Numbered from the stretch's first letter, positions 17,612-26,416 are shown. The stretch is 64,000 bases of DNA from Cycloclasticus sp. symbiont of Poecilosclerida sp. N (GCA_002101205.1 LWTM01000073.1:35814-99813); one strand, 5' to 3'. Notes: generated by a model from the sequence alone, not told the origin. Made by a program: numbers and translations.

Positions 17612-18150
17612 TTTTATTCGAAAGTTAAATACGCTTGCAGAATATAGCGCAATAACGGACAAAAATTATCCGTTTGCTAATGACAATATTAATCAAAAAT
17701 TAGAATTAAAAAAGCACCAAAAACAAGCATCTAATCGTTTTTGGTTTTACTATGAGTGCAATTGTTGGATTAATCCCAAGCAATACTTCATTGGTTGTTT
17801 GGAGATTCAATAGCGTAATTTAAAAATAGCGTTGCGTTTATTGAGTGCTGATTTTGATAAATCACTTTCCATATTTTGCGGCATTTTGCGGCTCGTCCAG
17901 TACCAAAACTGGCTGAGTTTGGGCAATAAACTCAATCATTTTGCCTTGTGTATCATCACGCCTATCTTCGTTAATAATATTATTATCCGAATTAAACGCC
18001 TGAACACTCATCACCAAAATACTCAATTCATTACTGCTGTAAAAATCTCTCAATAAACTAATTTTTCGCCGACTTTCACCCTCATAAGCAAACACACTGA
18101 GATTAGTATTAAAACTTTTATAAAAATGCGAATGCGTGCTGCGTAAGGTT
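17612..18150 (-). pseudogene. Relic of a type III restriction enzyme Res subunit, and unassigned debris
   Basis: On the reverse strand from about 18150 to 17862 an open frame reads THSHFYKSFNTNLSVFAYEG, then NELSILVMSVQAFNSDNNII and FIAQTQPVLVLDEPQNAAK. This is the helicase motif II region of type III restriction Res subunits, where VxxxQAFNKDxN and PIVIxDEPQ recur. Nothing before or after it survives. On the forward strand 17612-17812 an open frame of about 64 codons without a start (LAEYSAITDKNYPFANDN) may be another piece of the system; I cannot assign it. Confidence 0.6.
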
Positions 18151-18180
18151 TTCGTATTGGATTTTCATTAAAACCAGAAC

Positions 18181-18453
18181 TTAAATATGCAATTGAATTT
18201 TATCCGTAGCATATTGATGGATCAGCGAAGATATCAAGGTTTGATAAGGAATATTGGACTCAGTGCTTTTACGCTTCAACATCAATATATCTGCTTCTGA
18301 CAAACGAATATTGATATTTTTAGTTTTATTTAGATAATTTTTTGCCATGATTTTAGCCTCAAGCATAGCCTGTTCATAATCATTGACCCGTTCAAATTCA
18401 TCAGTTTTATCCACTAAATCTAATAATTCTAATTCTTCTTTATCTAATTTCAT
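18181..18453 (-). CDS. Ribbon-helix-helix (CopG-like) protein, antitoxin-type
   Basis: 90-residue protein. The C-terminal half NINIRLSEADILMLKRKSTE followed by IPYQTLISSLIHQYATDK is a ribbon-helix-helix fold of the CopG-antitoxin kind, with the N-terminus acidic and probably unstructured. Proteins of this sort repress their own operon and neutralise a toxin. Its ATG overlaps the stop of the 30-residue peptide upstream (ATGA at 18453-18450). No recognisable toxin is adjacent, which makes the partner question open. Confidence 0.65.
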   Translation of the reverse strand: MKLDKEELELLDLVDKTDEFERVNDYEQAMLEAKIMAKNYLNKTKNINIRLSEADILMLKRKSTESNIPYQTLISSLIHQYATDKIQLHI

Positions 18454-18542
18454 TTTGCCTCCCTTTCTAGCATTAATTCTACCAATGCCACTCGCTCATT
18501 CAGTGGCATTTTTATCGCTTCCTGGATTAAATTTTCGTTCAT
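18450..18542 (-). CDS. 30-residue peptide, addiction-module-like
   Basis: Short frame MNENLIQEAIKMPLNERVAL, ten further residues (VELMLEREAK) and a stop. The pattern of an amphipathic helix with LP..ER..LVE.ML resembles the N-terminus of small addiction-module components. Both ends overlap neighbours by four bases (ATGA with the membrane-protein stop at 18542-18539 and with the RHH start at 18453-18450), strong evidence that it is translated. Too short for default gene finders. It may be the truncated head of a longer ancestor. Confidence 0.55.
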   Translation of the reverse strand: MNENLIQEAIKMPLNERVALVELMLEREAK

Positions 18543-19123
18543 TTCTTAACTGGCTGTGGTGGGTTTTTATTTGGTTCAGCAGGTCTACTATTAGCTGGCT
18601 GTGACGGGTTTTTATTTACTTTAGAAACTTCGCTAACACCTCTGTCAGAACTGTTATTTTTATTTACTTTGGCAACATTACTAATACCATCTCGAAAAGT
18701 ATTTCTTTTATCTGTCATATCTGTATTCCTGTTTACTTGATTAAAAAATAAAGCCACTGCAAATATTGCACTAGTTATTACCGCTATTGAAAAAGGTATA
18801 TATTTCACTTTATCCAATACTGTGAGTTCTGGCGTCTCATCCGCATTACCTGTGTTTTCCATAATTTTCAGTAATTGTTTTCTATTATAATAAAAAACAA
18901 GCATTATCAATATACCCGTTATAAAAAACATAACTAATGCCATAATAGAAGAAATAAACATTATTTCGCTAATCTCATCTAAATCTTTAATTAAAGAAAT
19001 AAAAAAACCTATTCCAGCAACTGATAATCCTAATATAAGTTTATCATTATCAGACTCATTTTTAAAAAATGCTAGTAAAGATGCCTTATATAGTTCGTGT
19101 TCTTTATTTAGTTCGTCACTCAT
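18539..19123 (-). CDS. Membrane protein with three hydrophobic segments and a Pro/Asn-rich tail
   Basis: 194 residues with no recognised family. Hydrophobic segments at about 28-46 (LILGLSVAGIGFFISLI), 55-80 (IMALVMFFITGILIMLVFYY) and 112-130 (PFSIAVITSAIFAVALFF). The tail from about 140 is hydrophilic and repetitive (SKVNKN, VNKNPSQPAN, EPNKNPPQPVKK). First gene of the overlapping trio with the 30-residue peptide and the RHH protein. GGAAATG gives a plausible ribosome site. The membrane part could act as toxin or effector; this is inference. Confidence 0.6.
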   Translation of the reverse strand: MSDELNKEHELYKASLLAFFKNESDNDKLILGLSVAGIGFFISLIKDLDEISEIMFISSIMALVMFFITGILIMLVFYYNRKQLLKIMENTGNADETPELTVLDKVKYIPFSIAVITSAIFAVALFFNQVNRNTDMTDKRNTFRDGISNVAKVNKNNSSDRGVSEVSKVNKNPSQPANSRPAEPNKNPPQPVKK

Positions 19124-19126
19124 TTC

Positions 19127-19279
19127 CTAAATAACCTTCAAATTAAAATTACGGGAAAAATTGACTTTTTGAGTGTCAGTTAAGGCACTGTCGAGGCATA
19201 CCAAAATATCGTCTGTGGCTAATTTTAAGGTTTCCATGCTGTTTGTGTTGATTTTTTTGGCTAAAGTGATTACCAGAGT
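19127..19279 (-). pseudogene. C-terminal fragment of an unidentified protein upstream of the membrane protein
   Basis: Reverse-strand open frame without start: LVITLAKKINTNSMETLKLA, DDILVCLDSALTDTQKVNFS, NFNLKVI, stop at 19127. It ends three bases before the membrane-protein ATG and contains its ribosome site, as expected for an upstream operon gene. Its 5' part has been cut by the IS3-type fragment next to it. Family not recognised. Confidence 0.35.
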
Positions 19280-19282
19280 GTG

Positions 19283-19387
19283 CCTGAGCTGCGATCAGAG
19301 ATAAAGCGTTATTTCGAGTTTTATAACCGGGAACGGCTACACCAAAGCTTGGATTATCAAACACCAAGTGAAATACATTTTTTATGA
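19283..19387 (+). pseudogene. IS3-family transposase OrfB C-terminal fragment
   Basis: Reads EIKRYFEFYNRERLHQSLDY, then QTPSEIHFL and stop. YYNxERxHQSLxYxTPxE is the C-terminal signature of IS3-family (IS150/IS911 type) transposases. About 35 codons survive. Confidence 0.7.
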
Positions 19388-19447
19388 GAGTGTTAGATAT
19401 TTCTCCTTACTATTTGGAGAAAATGGTCTTGACATTGGGGTCCACTT

Positions 19448-19588
19448 TAGTATTGGGGTCGCCATTTTTGGGCGATTGGTTATGGGGCATGGTCGACAGG
19501 TAATATTACGGATGAGATGGTGCAAGAATATTTGGAGCATCATCGTGATCCATCAAATGGCGATACCGGAAATATTATCCTAGAGTAA
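19448..19588 (+). pseudogene. IS200/IS605-family TnpA C-terminal fragment
   Basis: One frame (with one internal stop near its start) reads RHFWAIGYGAWSTGNITDEM, then VQEYLEHHRDPSNGDTGNII and stop at 19586. RHFWAxGYxxxSTGNITDE and the following helix are the C-terminal part of IS200-type HUH transposases with the catalytic tyrosine helix nearby. The N-terminal part is absent. Confidence 0.6.
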
Positions 19589-19706
19589 TTTTTGGAGGAC
19601 TTTCAGTCCATAGTCGTTGAGTTACCATTATTCTTTAAATGGACATACGTATAGACCGATCCCTTTGACACCTTATTCACTTAATCTAAACTGTTAAAGT
19701 GGCTTT

Positions 19707-20711
19707 ATGAATGAATTAAAAAATCTTATTAGCCAAGCGTGGCAAAATCGCACTGATTTAAAAGCCCAGTGGCAAACCGAACAAACCGATTGCTATCGTA
19801 TTTTTCACGGTACCAATGAAGGCTCTCCGGGCACCACCTTAGACCGCTATGCCCCGTTGTTAATTTTGCAAACGTTTCATCAGTGCCTTGCAGATAATGA
19901 GCTAACGCAGGTACGTGAATTTGTTAGCGAGCAATTCCCAGACTTACATTTGGTTTATAACGATCGCAGCCGTGATAATTCACGCATTCAAAACAGGCCT
20001 AACGAAATACAAGAGCTGGACAATACCCCCATGGTGGCCAATGAACTAGGGGTTAAATACCGTGTGCAAGGTCGCCATCAGGGTCAGGACCCATGGTTAT
20101 TTTTAGATTTACGGGCAGGCCGCCGTTATATTAAAGCCATTAGCCAAGGCAAGACGGTATTAAACTTATTCTCTTATACCTGCGGCATTGGTATTGCCGC
20201 TGCCGCTGGGGGTGCTAAGCGCGTAGTGAATGTTGATTTCGCCGAGTCTTCTCTTGCGGTGGGTTTGGAGAACGCCAAGCTTAATAAGCTCGATCAGGTT
20301 GCGTTTATTCAATCGGATGTTTTTCCGGCCATTAAGCAATTTGCCAATATGCCCATCACCGTGCGCCGCGGAAAAAAACTACCTAAGTACCCAAAGCATA
20401 AACCCGAGCAATTTGATTTGGTGTTTTTAGACCCACCAAGATGGGCAAAAAGTGCGTTTGGTAATGTGGATTTAATTCGTGATTATCAGTCGCTGTTCAA
20501 GCCCAGCTTATTAGCCACAAAAGACGGTGGGCAATTAATTTGCTGCAATAATGTGGCACAAGTTGATCGTGATGGGTGGTTAGAATCTTTAAAGCGTTGC
20601 GCCATTAAAGCGGGCCGCCCTTTAAAAAGCATTAAGGTTTTATTACCCGATACCGACTTTCCTAGCCCAGATGGCAACCCGCCTTTGAAAATTGCCATTT
20701 GCCAGCTGTAA
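19707..20711 (+). CDS. Class I SAM-dependent rRNA methyltransferase (RlmI/RlmK-type Rossmann domain)
   Basis: 334-residue methyltransferase. SAM-binding motif I VLNLFSYTCGIGIAAAAGG near residue 152, motif IV FDLVFLDPPRWAKS near 229, with NVDFAESSLAVGLENAKLN between them as in the RlmI/RlmKL group that methylates 23S rRNA. The N-terminal part (GSPGTTLDRYAPLLILQTF, LHLVYNDRSRD) matches the linker of RlmI, but the PUA domain is not obvious. It is flanked by transposase relics, so it is either an old resident with insertions around it or carried cargo. ATG at 19707 lacks a strong ribosome site. Confidence 0.75.
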   Translation: MNELKNLISQAWQNRTDLKAQWQTEQTDCYRIFHGTNEGSPGTTLDRYAPLLILQTFHQCLADNELTQVREFVSEQFPDLHLVYNDRSRDNSRIQNRPNEIQELDNTPMVANELGVKYRVQGRHQGQDPWLFLDLRAGRRYIKAISQGKTVLNLFSYTCGIGIAAAAGGAKRVVNVDFAESSLAVGLENAKLNKLDQVAFIQSDVFPAIKQFANMPITVRRGKKLPKYPKHKPEQFDLVFLDPPRWAKSAFGNVDLIRDYQSLFKPSLLATKDGGQLICCNNVAQVDRDGWLESLKRCAIKAGRPLKSIKVLLPDTDFPSPDGNPPLKIAICQL

Positions 20712-20721
20712 ATTCGTATGA

Positions 20722-20841
20722 CCACGTAAAACGCAAAAAGGTGCCACATACAAAGCCATCGCTGAACATTTCAACCTAACTCATGTTGGTAGTGTATGTT
20801 ATCCATTAACGAAAATTAAAAAGGAAATAGTCGATGGATGA
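20722..20841 (+). pseudogene. C-terminal tail of a REP-associated (IS200-like) transposase
   Basis: Open frame without start reading KTQKGATYKAIAEHFNLTHV, then GSVCYPLTKIKKEIVDG, ending at TGA 20839. This helix-turn-helix-like tail (ATYKAIAEHFNL..VGSV) is typical of the C-terminus of transposases linked to extragenic palindromes. The catalytic part is gone. A 33-bp repeat follows at 20901. Confidence 0.5.
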
Positions 20842-20900
20842 AAGAGATTAAAAAAAGAATATTGCATTGTAAAATATACGTGACCACTTTTGCTCTCTTA

Positions 20901-20933
20901 GTAATTAGCAAAAGGCAAGACCTGACACCCTTA
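20901..20933 (+). repeat. 33-bp direct repeat, copy 1
   Basis: GTAATTAGCAAAAGGCAAGA then CCTGACACCCTTA. Copy 2 at 21759-21791 differs at four positions. CAAGACCTGACACCC is a motif I associate with the downstream ends of REP-associated transposase genes. The stretch 20842-21037 holds nothing else I can name. Confidence 0.6.
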
Positions 20934-21037
20934 CGTTGTACGTTGAGCGTCTATTTTAAACCGCCATTCACATTCTTTTAAGAATCACAAGTTCTTTTGA
21001 AAACCCTCAAAATCAATCGAATCTGACCCATCGATGC

Positions 21038-21339
21038 TTAGAATTCGTCGAGGTGTGTTCCAATACCTGAGCTTTCATGAAGGATACGAACTATCTCTAT
21101 GCCCACTTCAAGTGAAACATAAACAATTAGGTGTCTTTTAAAATGATATATACGAACAGGCGGTTGAAATTCAAGGCGCATTGAACAGATAAGAGGGTTT
21201 TCTGCCAATAACTTAAAAGCAGTGCATCTAGCTCGTCAATATATTTAATAGCTTGTTCAACACTCCAAGCACTCACCGTGTAATGCCATATCCCTTCAAG
21301 GTCTAATTCTGCTTCGGGATATAAGCTGAAATTTTCCAT
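21038..21339 (-). pseudogene. parE: ParE toxin, frameshifted
   Basis: RelE/ParE-fold toxin following its antitoxin by one base. The first frame reads MENFSLYPEAELDLEGIWHY and continues to IDELDALLLS. Near 21212, at a short T run, the family sequence moves to another frame: LLAENPLICSMRLEFQPPVR, then IYHFKRHLIVYV, IEIVRILHESSGIGTHLDEF and stop at 21038. The unshifted frame ends early at 21127 with an unrelated tail. The toxin is therefore probably inactive, leaving an orphan antitoxin. Confidence 0.75.
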
Positions 21340-21340
21340 A

Positions 21341-21577
21341 TTAGGAACGTTTTTGCATTCGGCTAGTAAATGTTTTTTTATCAAACTGTTTAGGCTTACC
21401 ACTATTAAGCCCTTTTGTGATTGCAGATTGTAATGCGTCAAGCTTTTCTGTTCGTAGTTTATCTCGCCTGATCAAATCACGGACATAATCACTATTATTG
21501 GCGTATTGACCATCTTCAGAACGTGTTTCCACCCAATCACGCATCTGATTTGGTAAGGATATATTCATTGTAGCCAT
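21341..21577 (-). CDS. parD: ParD-family antitoxin
   Basis: 78-residue ribbon-helix-helix antitoxin: TMNISLPNQMRDWVETRSED, NSDYVRDLIRRDK, then a C-terminal toxin-binding helix (LQSAITKGLNSGKPKQF). It binds its own promoter and neutralises ParE. Intact, with the toxin reading frame directly downstream broken by an indel. ATG at 21577; an AAGGTAAT stretch upstream can serve as ribosome site. Confidence 0.85.
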   Translation of the reverse strand: MATMNISLPNQMRDWVETRSEDGQYANNSDYVRDLIRRDKLRTEKLDALQSAITKGLNSGKPKQFDKKTFTSRMQKRS

Positions 21578-22139
21578 GGAAATTACCTTTTAATTTAGTA
21601 TCAGTTAATTAATATAATATGGCACAAATTGGCAATTTTTGTCAATCTGGAGTATTTTGACATCAGATGAATTCAAGCTTCAACTGAGAGAATCAATGAT
21701 AAAGTACTCTTTTCAGTTTGTAGCTGACAACAGCAATGGCAGGCTCCCTTCATTTCTAGTAACTAGCATATGACAAGACCTGACACCCTTATCCCAAGAA
21801 TCTCTCTGTTTTCGGGTGCGCGCGAACTCGCTACGCTCAAACAACGCACACACTTTTCCGAAAAAAGAGAGATTCTTAAACGCGGTAAAGGGAGTTTGCC
21901 TAGCTAATAGGCTAATCAAAGGGTAACGTCCCATTTAGTCGGCTGTCTTATCTAGCAGTCAGTCCGACTTAGCCGCCTACATGATTCCTGCCTACTCACC
22001 TAACACATAAAATAATACAAAAATTGGTGGTCAATACGCCAACAAGTAAAGTAAATTAATTGAAATAAAATGAACCATTCCCTTCAATTTAGTAAATTTA
22101 ATGATAAAATTACGCGAAAATACTTAGAAAGAGTAAATT
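21578..22139 (+). other. Gene-free spacer with a 33-bp repeat and a long inverted repeat
   Basis: No convincing gene. It holds copy 2 of the 33-bp repeat (21759-21791) followed at once by an inverted repeat with 20-bp arms, AAGAATCTCTCTGTTTTCGG at 21796-21815 and its complement at 21858-21877, one mismatch, with a GC-rich loop. This layout resembles the REP-type hairpins mobilised by REP-associated transposases. An AT-rich stretch from 22010 precedes ietA and probably contains its promoter. Confidence 0.55.
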
Positions 22140-23249
22140 ATGAAGTATTATGCTGAAATATCAAAAATCGTAAATGGAGCTCTATCTGGTGACCGAAAAC
22201 GAGTTACGTCTTACACTGAAATGCTTTGCGAAAAACTGGAAAAAGATGGCGAAGTTATAGCCATTAAGGGATTTAGAGAAAAGCTATCAAGTATTAACAG
22301 TAGAACTATCGGCGCTCATTCCACATTCTCTCGTCCAGTTCCAGTGGAAAAAGATAATCGTTTTTCATTGGCAGATAAGACGTTTCCATCAGTACAGGAG
22401 CAAATAGTTTTTTTACCAGCGGATGAGCAAAAGATGATAGGTTCTTTTATTTCCTATATTCATAAAAAAGATCAATTAGATTCAATGGGCATACCCATTA
22501 ACTCAACGTTATTACTACACGGTATACCGGGTACTGGTAAAAGTAAGTTAGCAGGAAATCTAGCTGCGAGCTTAGGCTTACCATTAATAACAGCAAGAGC
22601 CGATGCATTAATATCTTCGTATCTAGGGTCAACATCAAAAAACATACGATCACTATTAGAATACGCCCGCTCTGAGCCATGCGTATTATTTTTGGATGAA
22701 TTTGACGCTATAGCAAAAGCTAGAGACGATAAAAATGAGATTGGTGAATTAAAACGTGTAGTAGTAAGTTTGTTGCAAAACATTGACAACCTAGGAGATA
22801 CAATTCTAGTAGCTGCAACGAATCACGTACACTTATTAGATCCTGCGATAGGAAGGCGATTCCACTATAAAATGGAATTAAAAGCCCCCACAGAAGAAGT
22901 ACGCTTCCAGATATTTTCTTCCCTTCTTGATAGATTTTCTTTTAGCAGGGTAGATATTGAGAATTTTGTCACATTGAGTAACGGATTAACTGGGGCTGAA
23001 ATCGAAATAGTAACTTTCGATTATTTAAGACAGATGGTTATCAATGAAGATAAAATTGAAGCTATAGAGTTAATACGTAAAACATTATTAAGTCGATTTA
23101 GTTGGTTAAGTTTTACGATAGAAAATCGCTTTAATAACATGTCAAAATTACACTCAATAGATAAAAAAATATTTAGCAAGAAGTTTATAAGTCAACTTTG
23201 GAACATGTCACAAAGCAATGTATCTAAGATATTTAAGGAAAATAATTGA
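22140..23249 (+). CDS. ietA: AAA+ ATPase of an IetAS-like defence pair
   Basis: 369-residue AAA+ protein: Walker A HGIPGTGKSKLA near residue 124, Walker B CVLFLDEFDAIA near 182, sensor LVAATNHVHLLDPAIGRRF, in the classic/FtsH-like arrangement. The N-terminal 90 residues are helical and unassigned. The stop overlaps the start of the subtilase gene by four bases (ATGA). A small AAA ATPase followed by an S8 subtilase is the arrangement of the IetAS anti-phage system described in prokaryotic defence screens. I assign it by architecture and order, not by alignment. Confidence 0.75.
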   Translation: MKYYAEISKIVNGALSGDRKRVTSYTEMLCEKLEKDGEVIAIKGFREKLSSINSRTIGAHSTFSRPVPVEKDNRFSLADKTFPSVQEQIVFLPADEQKMIGSFISYIHKKDQLDSMGIPINSTLLLHGIPGTGKSKLAGNLAASLGLPLITARADALISSYLGSTSKNIRSLLEYARSEPCVLFLDEFDAIAKARDDKNEIGELKRVVVSLLQNIDNLGDTILVAATNHVHLLDPAIGRRFHYKMELKAPTEEVRFQIFSSLLDRFSFSRVDIENFVTLSNGLTGAEIEIVTFDYLRQMVINEDKIEAIELIRKTLLSRFSWLSFTIENRFNNMSKLHSIDKKIFSKKFISQLWNMSQSNVSKIFKENN

Positions 23250-25420
23250 TGACGGATAATCGCAACCCTATCAAGCATGTAAAATTTTCAGACGTTGATT
23301 ATTTTGAGCCAACGGTTCATCCAGGTGGAAATAGCAAGCTCCATAAGCAAGTTACTGATGAGTTTAAAACCGAATTACTGGACTCTATCAAAAGCCTTGC
23401 TCAGGCCAAAGGCTTTAAGGACAAGGTAACCGTTGCTGTTGTAGAGTTAGAAAGTAAGGCCACGGCTAAAAGTAGTCGTCCTACCGAAATTTTTAACGAT
23501 AAGACCTGCCCATTTTTTGGTGATGCTGGATATGCGAAGCACTTAATTCAAATAACGCCAGGCGGCTTATCAAAATTAACTCAAAGAATTTCTGAAGCAA
23601 GTTCAAAAAAAGCTATAAAGGCTATCTCTGCAATTAAATCCATCAGCCATTATGAAGTCAGTGTAAGTGAAGATACAGATGCGAATTCATTAAGTGTTAG
23701 ATTATTTCGCTTTAACTCAGCAGAAAAAAATAGAAAACTAGATAGTGATTTCGAACAGTTCCTGAATAAATTTGACTGCGAATGGATAAGGCATTCATCA
23801 GATAATGTTCGGCTATACCGAGTCTCAGGTTCGACAAAAAACATGCTAGACTTACTCCCCAAACTTGCTGGCATACAAAGTATTATGTCAAGCAAATGTA
23901 TTCAACTAAAGCCCATGAGCCAAGCTCAAACGGGTGTTAACCCCACAATAATGTTACCACCGATTGAGGGCAAAGATTACCCTGTTGTAGCGGTAGTTGA
24001 CAGCGGCATTAGCCAGTCCTGCCCTCCTCTTCAATCATGGGTTGTTGCTCGAACTACCTGCATTGCCCCTGCTTATAAAAATGATGCCCACGGTACTTTT
24101 GTTAGTGGGTTAATAACAAATAGCTTTAATTTAAATGGTGCAGATCCTCGTTTTCCACTTTGCCAGTCAAAAATATATAGTGTTGAAGTATTAGGCGATG
24201 ACGGTGGTGACCTTTTTGGTATTATTGAAGCAATGTATGAAGTTGCTGAAACGAACCCAAATATTAAAGTATGGAATCTATCACTAGGTGGCAATGAGCC
24301 TGTTTCTAAATCTGAGATTTCAACAATGGCGCTCATGCTTGATGAGTTTCAAGATAAATTCAACTGCTTATGTGTTGTTGCTGCCGGAAATTATGAAGGA
24401 GTTGTTCGTCGAGTGTGGCCGCCAGTGGCTATATTAGAGGATGGAATATCAACACCGGGAGACTCAGTTCGTTGTTTAACTGTTGGCTCCGTCGCACACA
24501 TTGATGGATTTGTGAAGAACAAAGAACCATCTCATTTCAGTAGAAAAGGACCAGTATCAAATTATGTTCAAAAACCAGAAGTAGTTCATTTTGGTGGCAA
24601 CATTATGGTAAATGGAGGACAACCAGTTGTACTTGGCGTTAACTCAATTGATGCTAAAGGTAATTCACATCATGATATTGGAACTAGTTTCTCGACGCCA
24701 ATAGTATCCTCTATAGCAGCAAACTTATTCGAACAAATAGGGAAAATAGCGACCCCTAGCCTTGTTAAAGCATTAATCATTCACAGTGCTAACTTGAATG
24801 ATAATATTCGTGATGAGCATAAACCGTATTATGGGTGGGGTAAGCCACAGGGTAGTGAAGATATATTGGCAGTAAAGGATTATGAAAGTACTATGGTTTT
24901 TGAAGGACAAGCTCAAAAAAGCTTTGAAATTCAAAAACTGCCTTTCCCTATACCAGATTGTTTGAGAACTAATGAAGGAAAAGTTCGTGCAGAATTTTTT
25001 ATTACGTTGGTTTATCACCCTGAACTTGATCCACAAAAAGCTTTTGAGTATTGCCAAATGGACGTAAAAGTTGGATTTGGTAAAATTGATGACGGTAAAT
25101 TCAATTCACAAGTTCCGCTACAAAATGAGCAGTATTTATTTGAAAGTGATTTAGTGAAAAATGGGGATAAATGGTCTCCAGCAAAGGTATATAAGAAGCA
25201 ATTCCCCAATGGAGTCGACATTAAAGACTGGAAGTTAAGAGTCTCAGTAATGGAGAGGGAAGGCTATGAATCTGAAGGGGTATTGATTCCATTTACTATT
25301 GTATTAACAATGCGAGACCTTGATAAAGAGCAACCAGTTTACAATGAAATGTCACAATTGATGGACCAATATAACTGGGAAGTTTCAGATCTAGTTATTG
25401 ATAATGAAATTAAAGTGTAA
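23246..25420 (+). CDS. ietS: Subtilisin-like S8 serine protease of an IetAS-like defence pair
   Basis: 724-residue cytoplasmic subtilase without a signal peptide. Catalytic Asp in VVAVVDSGIS (about residue 252), His in DAHGTFVSGLI (about 283), oxyanion Asn in VVAAGNYEG and Ser in IGTSFSTPIVSS (about 480). The first 200 residues have no recognised fold, and a C-terminal beta-rich part follows the protease. It is translationally coupled to the AAA ATPase, which likely unfolds or gates substrates, or senses infection. The IS1595-type transposon inserted nine bases after its stop leaves the gene intact. Confidence 0.78.
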   Translation: MMTDNRNPIKHVKFSDVDYFEPTVHPGGNSKLHKQVTDEFKTELLDSIKSLAQAKGFKDKVTVAVVELESKATAKSSRPTEIFNDKTCPFFGDAGYAKHLIQITPGGLSKLTQRISEASSKKAIKAISAIKSISHYEVSVSEDTDANSLSVRLFRFNSAEKNRKLDSDFEQFLNKFDCEWIRHSSDNVRLYRVSGSTKNMLDLLPKLAGIQSIMSSKCIQLKPMSQAQTGVNPTIMLPPIEGKDYPVVAVVDSGISQSCPPLQSWVVARTTCIAPAYKNDAHGTFVSGLITNSFNLNGADPRFPLCQSKIYSVEVLGDDGGDLFGIIEAMYEVAETNPNIKVWNLSLGGNEPVSKSEISTMALMLDEFQDKFNCLCVVAAGNYEGVVRRVWPPVAILEDGISTPGDSVRCLTVGSVAHIDGFVKNKEPSHFSRKGPVSNYVQKPEVVHFGGNIMVNGGQPVVLGVNSIDAKGNSHHDIGTSFSTPIVSSIAANLFEQIGKIATPSLVKALIIHSANLNDNIRDEHKPYYGWGKPQGSEDILAVKDYESTMVFEGQAQKSFEIQKLPFPIPDCLRTNEGKVRAEFFITLVYHPELDPQKAFEYCQMDVKVGFGKIDDGKFNSQVPLQNEQYLFESDLVKNGDKWSPAKVYKKQFPNGVDIKDWKLRVSVMEREGYESEGVLIPFTIVLTMRDLDKEQPVYNEMSQLMDQYNWEVSDLVIDNEIKV

Positions 25421-25498
25421 ATTATTTTAGGTAATTATATACTTATGTGACCCAGCATCATGTGGTACAATATCTCCTAGAGTCTTAGGAGATATACC

Positions 25499-26416
25499 AT
25501 GATACAGAATTTTGATAGCTTGTACGACATGATGGAAGCGTTCCCAGATGAGCAATCCTGCATTGACCAACTCCGGTCAATTCGATGGAAAGAAAGCGCA
25601 TATTGTCCACATTGCGGCAGTACGAAGGTGTACCATTTCTCTGATAACAAAACACATAAATGCGGCGACTGTCGTAAGCGATTTAGCATTAAGGTTGGAA
25701 CTATCTTTGAAGATAGTAAAATTGCGTTGCGAAAATGGTTTGTTGCTATATACCTTATAACTTCACACAAAAAAGGCATCGCCTCAACTCAACTCGCCAA
25801 AGATATTAAGGTAACGCAGAAAACAGCATGGTTTATGTTGCAGAGATTGCGCCATGCCAGTCAGACTAGATCGTTTAACCAGCCGCTTTCTGGGTGCGTT
25901 GAAATTGATGAAACATACGTCGGCGGCAAAGAATCAAATAAGCATAAAAACAAAAAGAAAAAGGGAACTCAAGGCAGGAGTACAAAGACTAAAACAGCCG
26001 TAATAGGAATGGTAGAGCGCGGTGGAAAATTACAGACAAAAAGCGTAACCAACGTTGATTCAAGTTCCATTATCCCAATAATTACAGATAATGTAGAGTT
26101 TGGAACAAGCATTATGACTGATGAATTTAGGTGTTACCGACAGCTTTCAGACAGATATAATCATCGTTACATTACTCATAGTGTAGGCGAGTATGTGAAC
26201 GGTGATATTCACACAAATACAATCGAAGGCGCATGGTCTTTGTTTAAAAGAGGCGTTGTAGGTATTCATCATCATATAAGCCGTAAGCATTTAGATAAAT
26301 ACTTAGGTGATTTTACATATCGATACAACACGCGTCACCTTGGTGAAGGCGAAAGAGTCAATGACTTTCTGTCCGGTTGTGGTGGACGCTTAACATATAG
26401 GAAATTAGTATCATGA
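25499..26416 (+). CDS. IS1595-family transposase
   Basis: 305 residues. An N-terminal zinc ribbon (CPHCGSTKVYHF...HKCGDCRKRFS, four cysteines) and a helix-turn-helix (STQLAKDIKVTQKTAWFML) precede the DDE/DD-N catalytic core: GCVEIDETYVGGKESNKH, TDEFRCYRQLSD, and HTNTIEGAWSLFKRGVVGIH. Asn-Glu in NTIE fits the DDEN/NK variants of this family. Full length, no frameshift. ATG at 25499 behind TAGGAGATATACC. Its stop overlaps the passenger start (ATGA). Confidence 0.93.
   Translation: MIQNFDSLYDMMEAFPDEQSCIDQLRSIRWKESAYCPHCGSTKVYHFSDNKTHKCGDCRKRFSIKVGTIFEDSKIALRKWFVAIYLITSHKKGIASTQLAKDIKVTQKTAWFMLQRLRHASQTRSFNQPLSGCVEIDETYVGGKESNKHKNKKKKGTQGRSTKTKTAVIGMVERGGKLQTKSVTNVDSSSIIPIITDNVEFGTSIMTDEFRCYRQLSDRYNHRYITHSVGEYVNGDIHTNTIEGAWSLFKRGVVGIHHHISRKHLDKYLGDFTYRYNTRHLGEGERVNDFLSGCGGRLTYRKLVS

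Noticed and set aside
19368..19583. 71-residue forward ORF
   Set aside because: It crosses the ends of an IS3 fragment and an IS200 fragment in the wrong frame for both.
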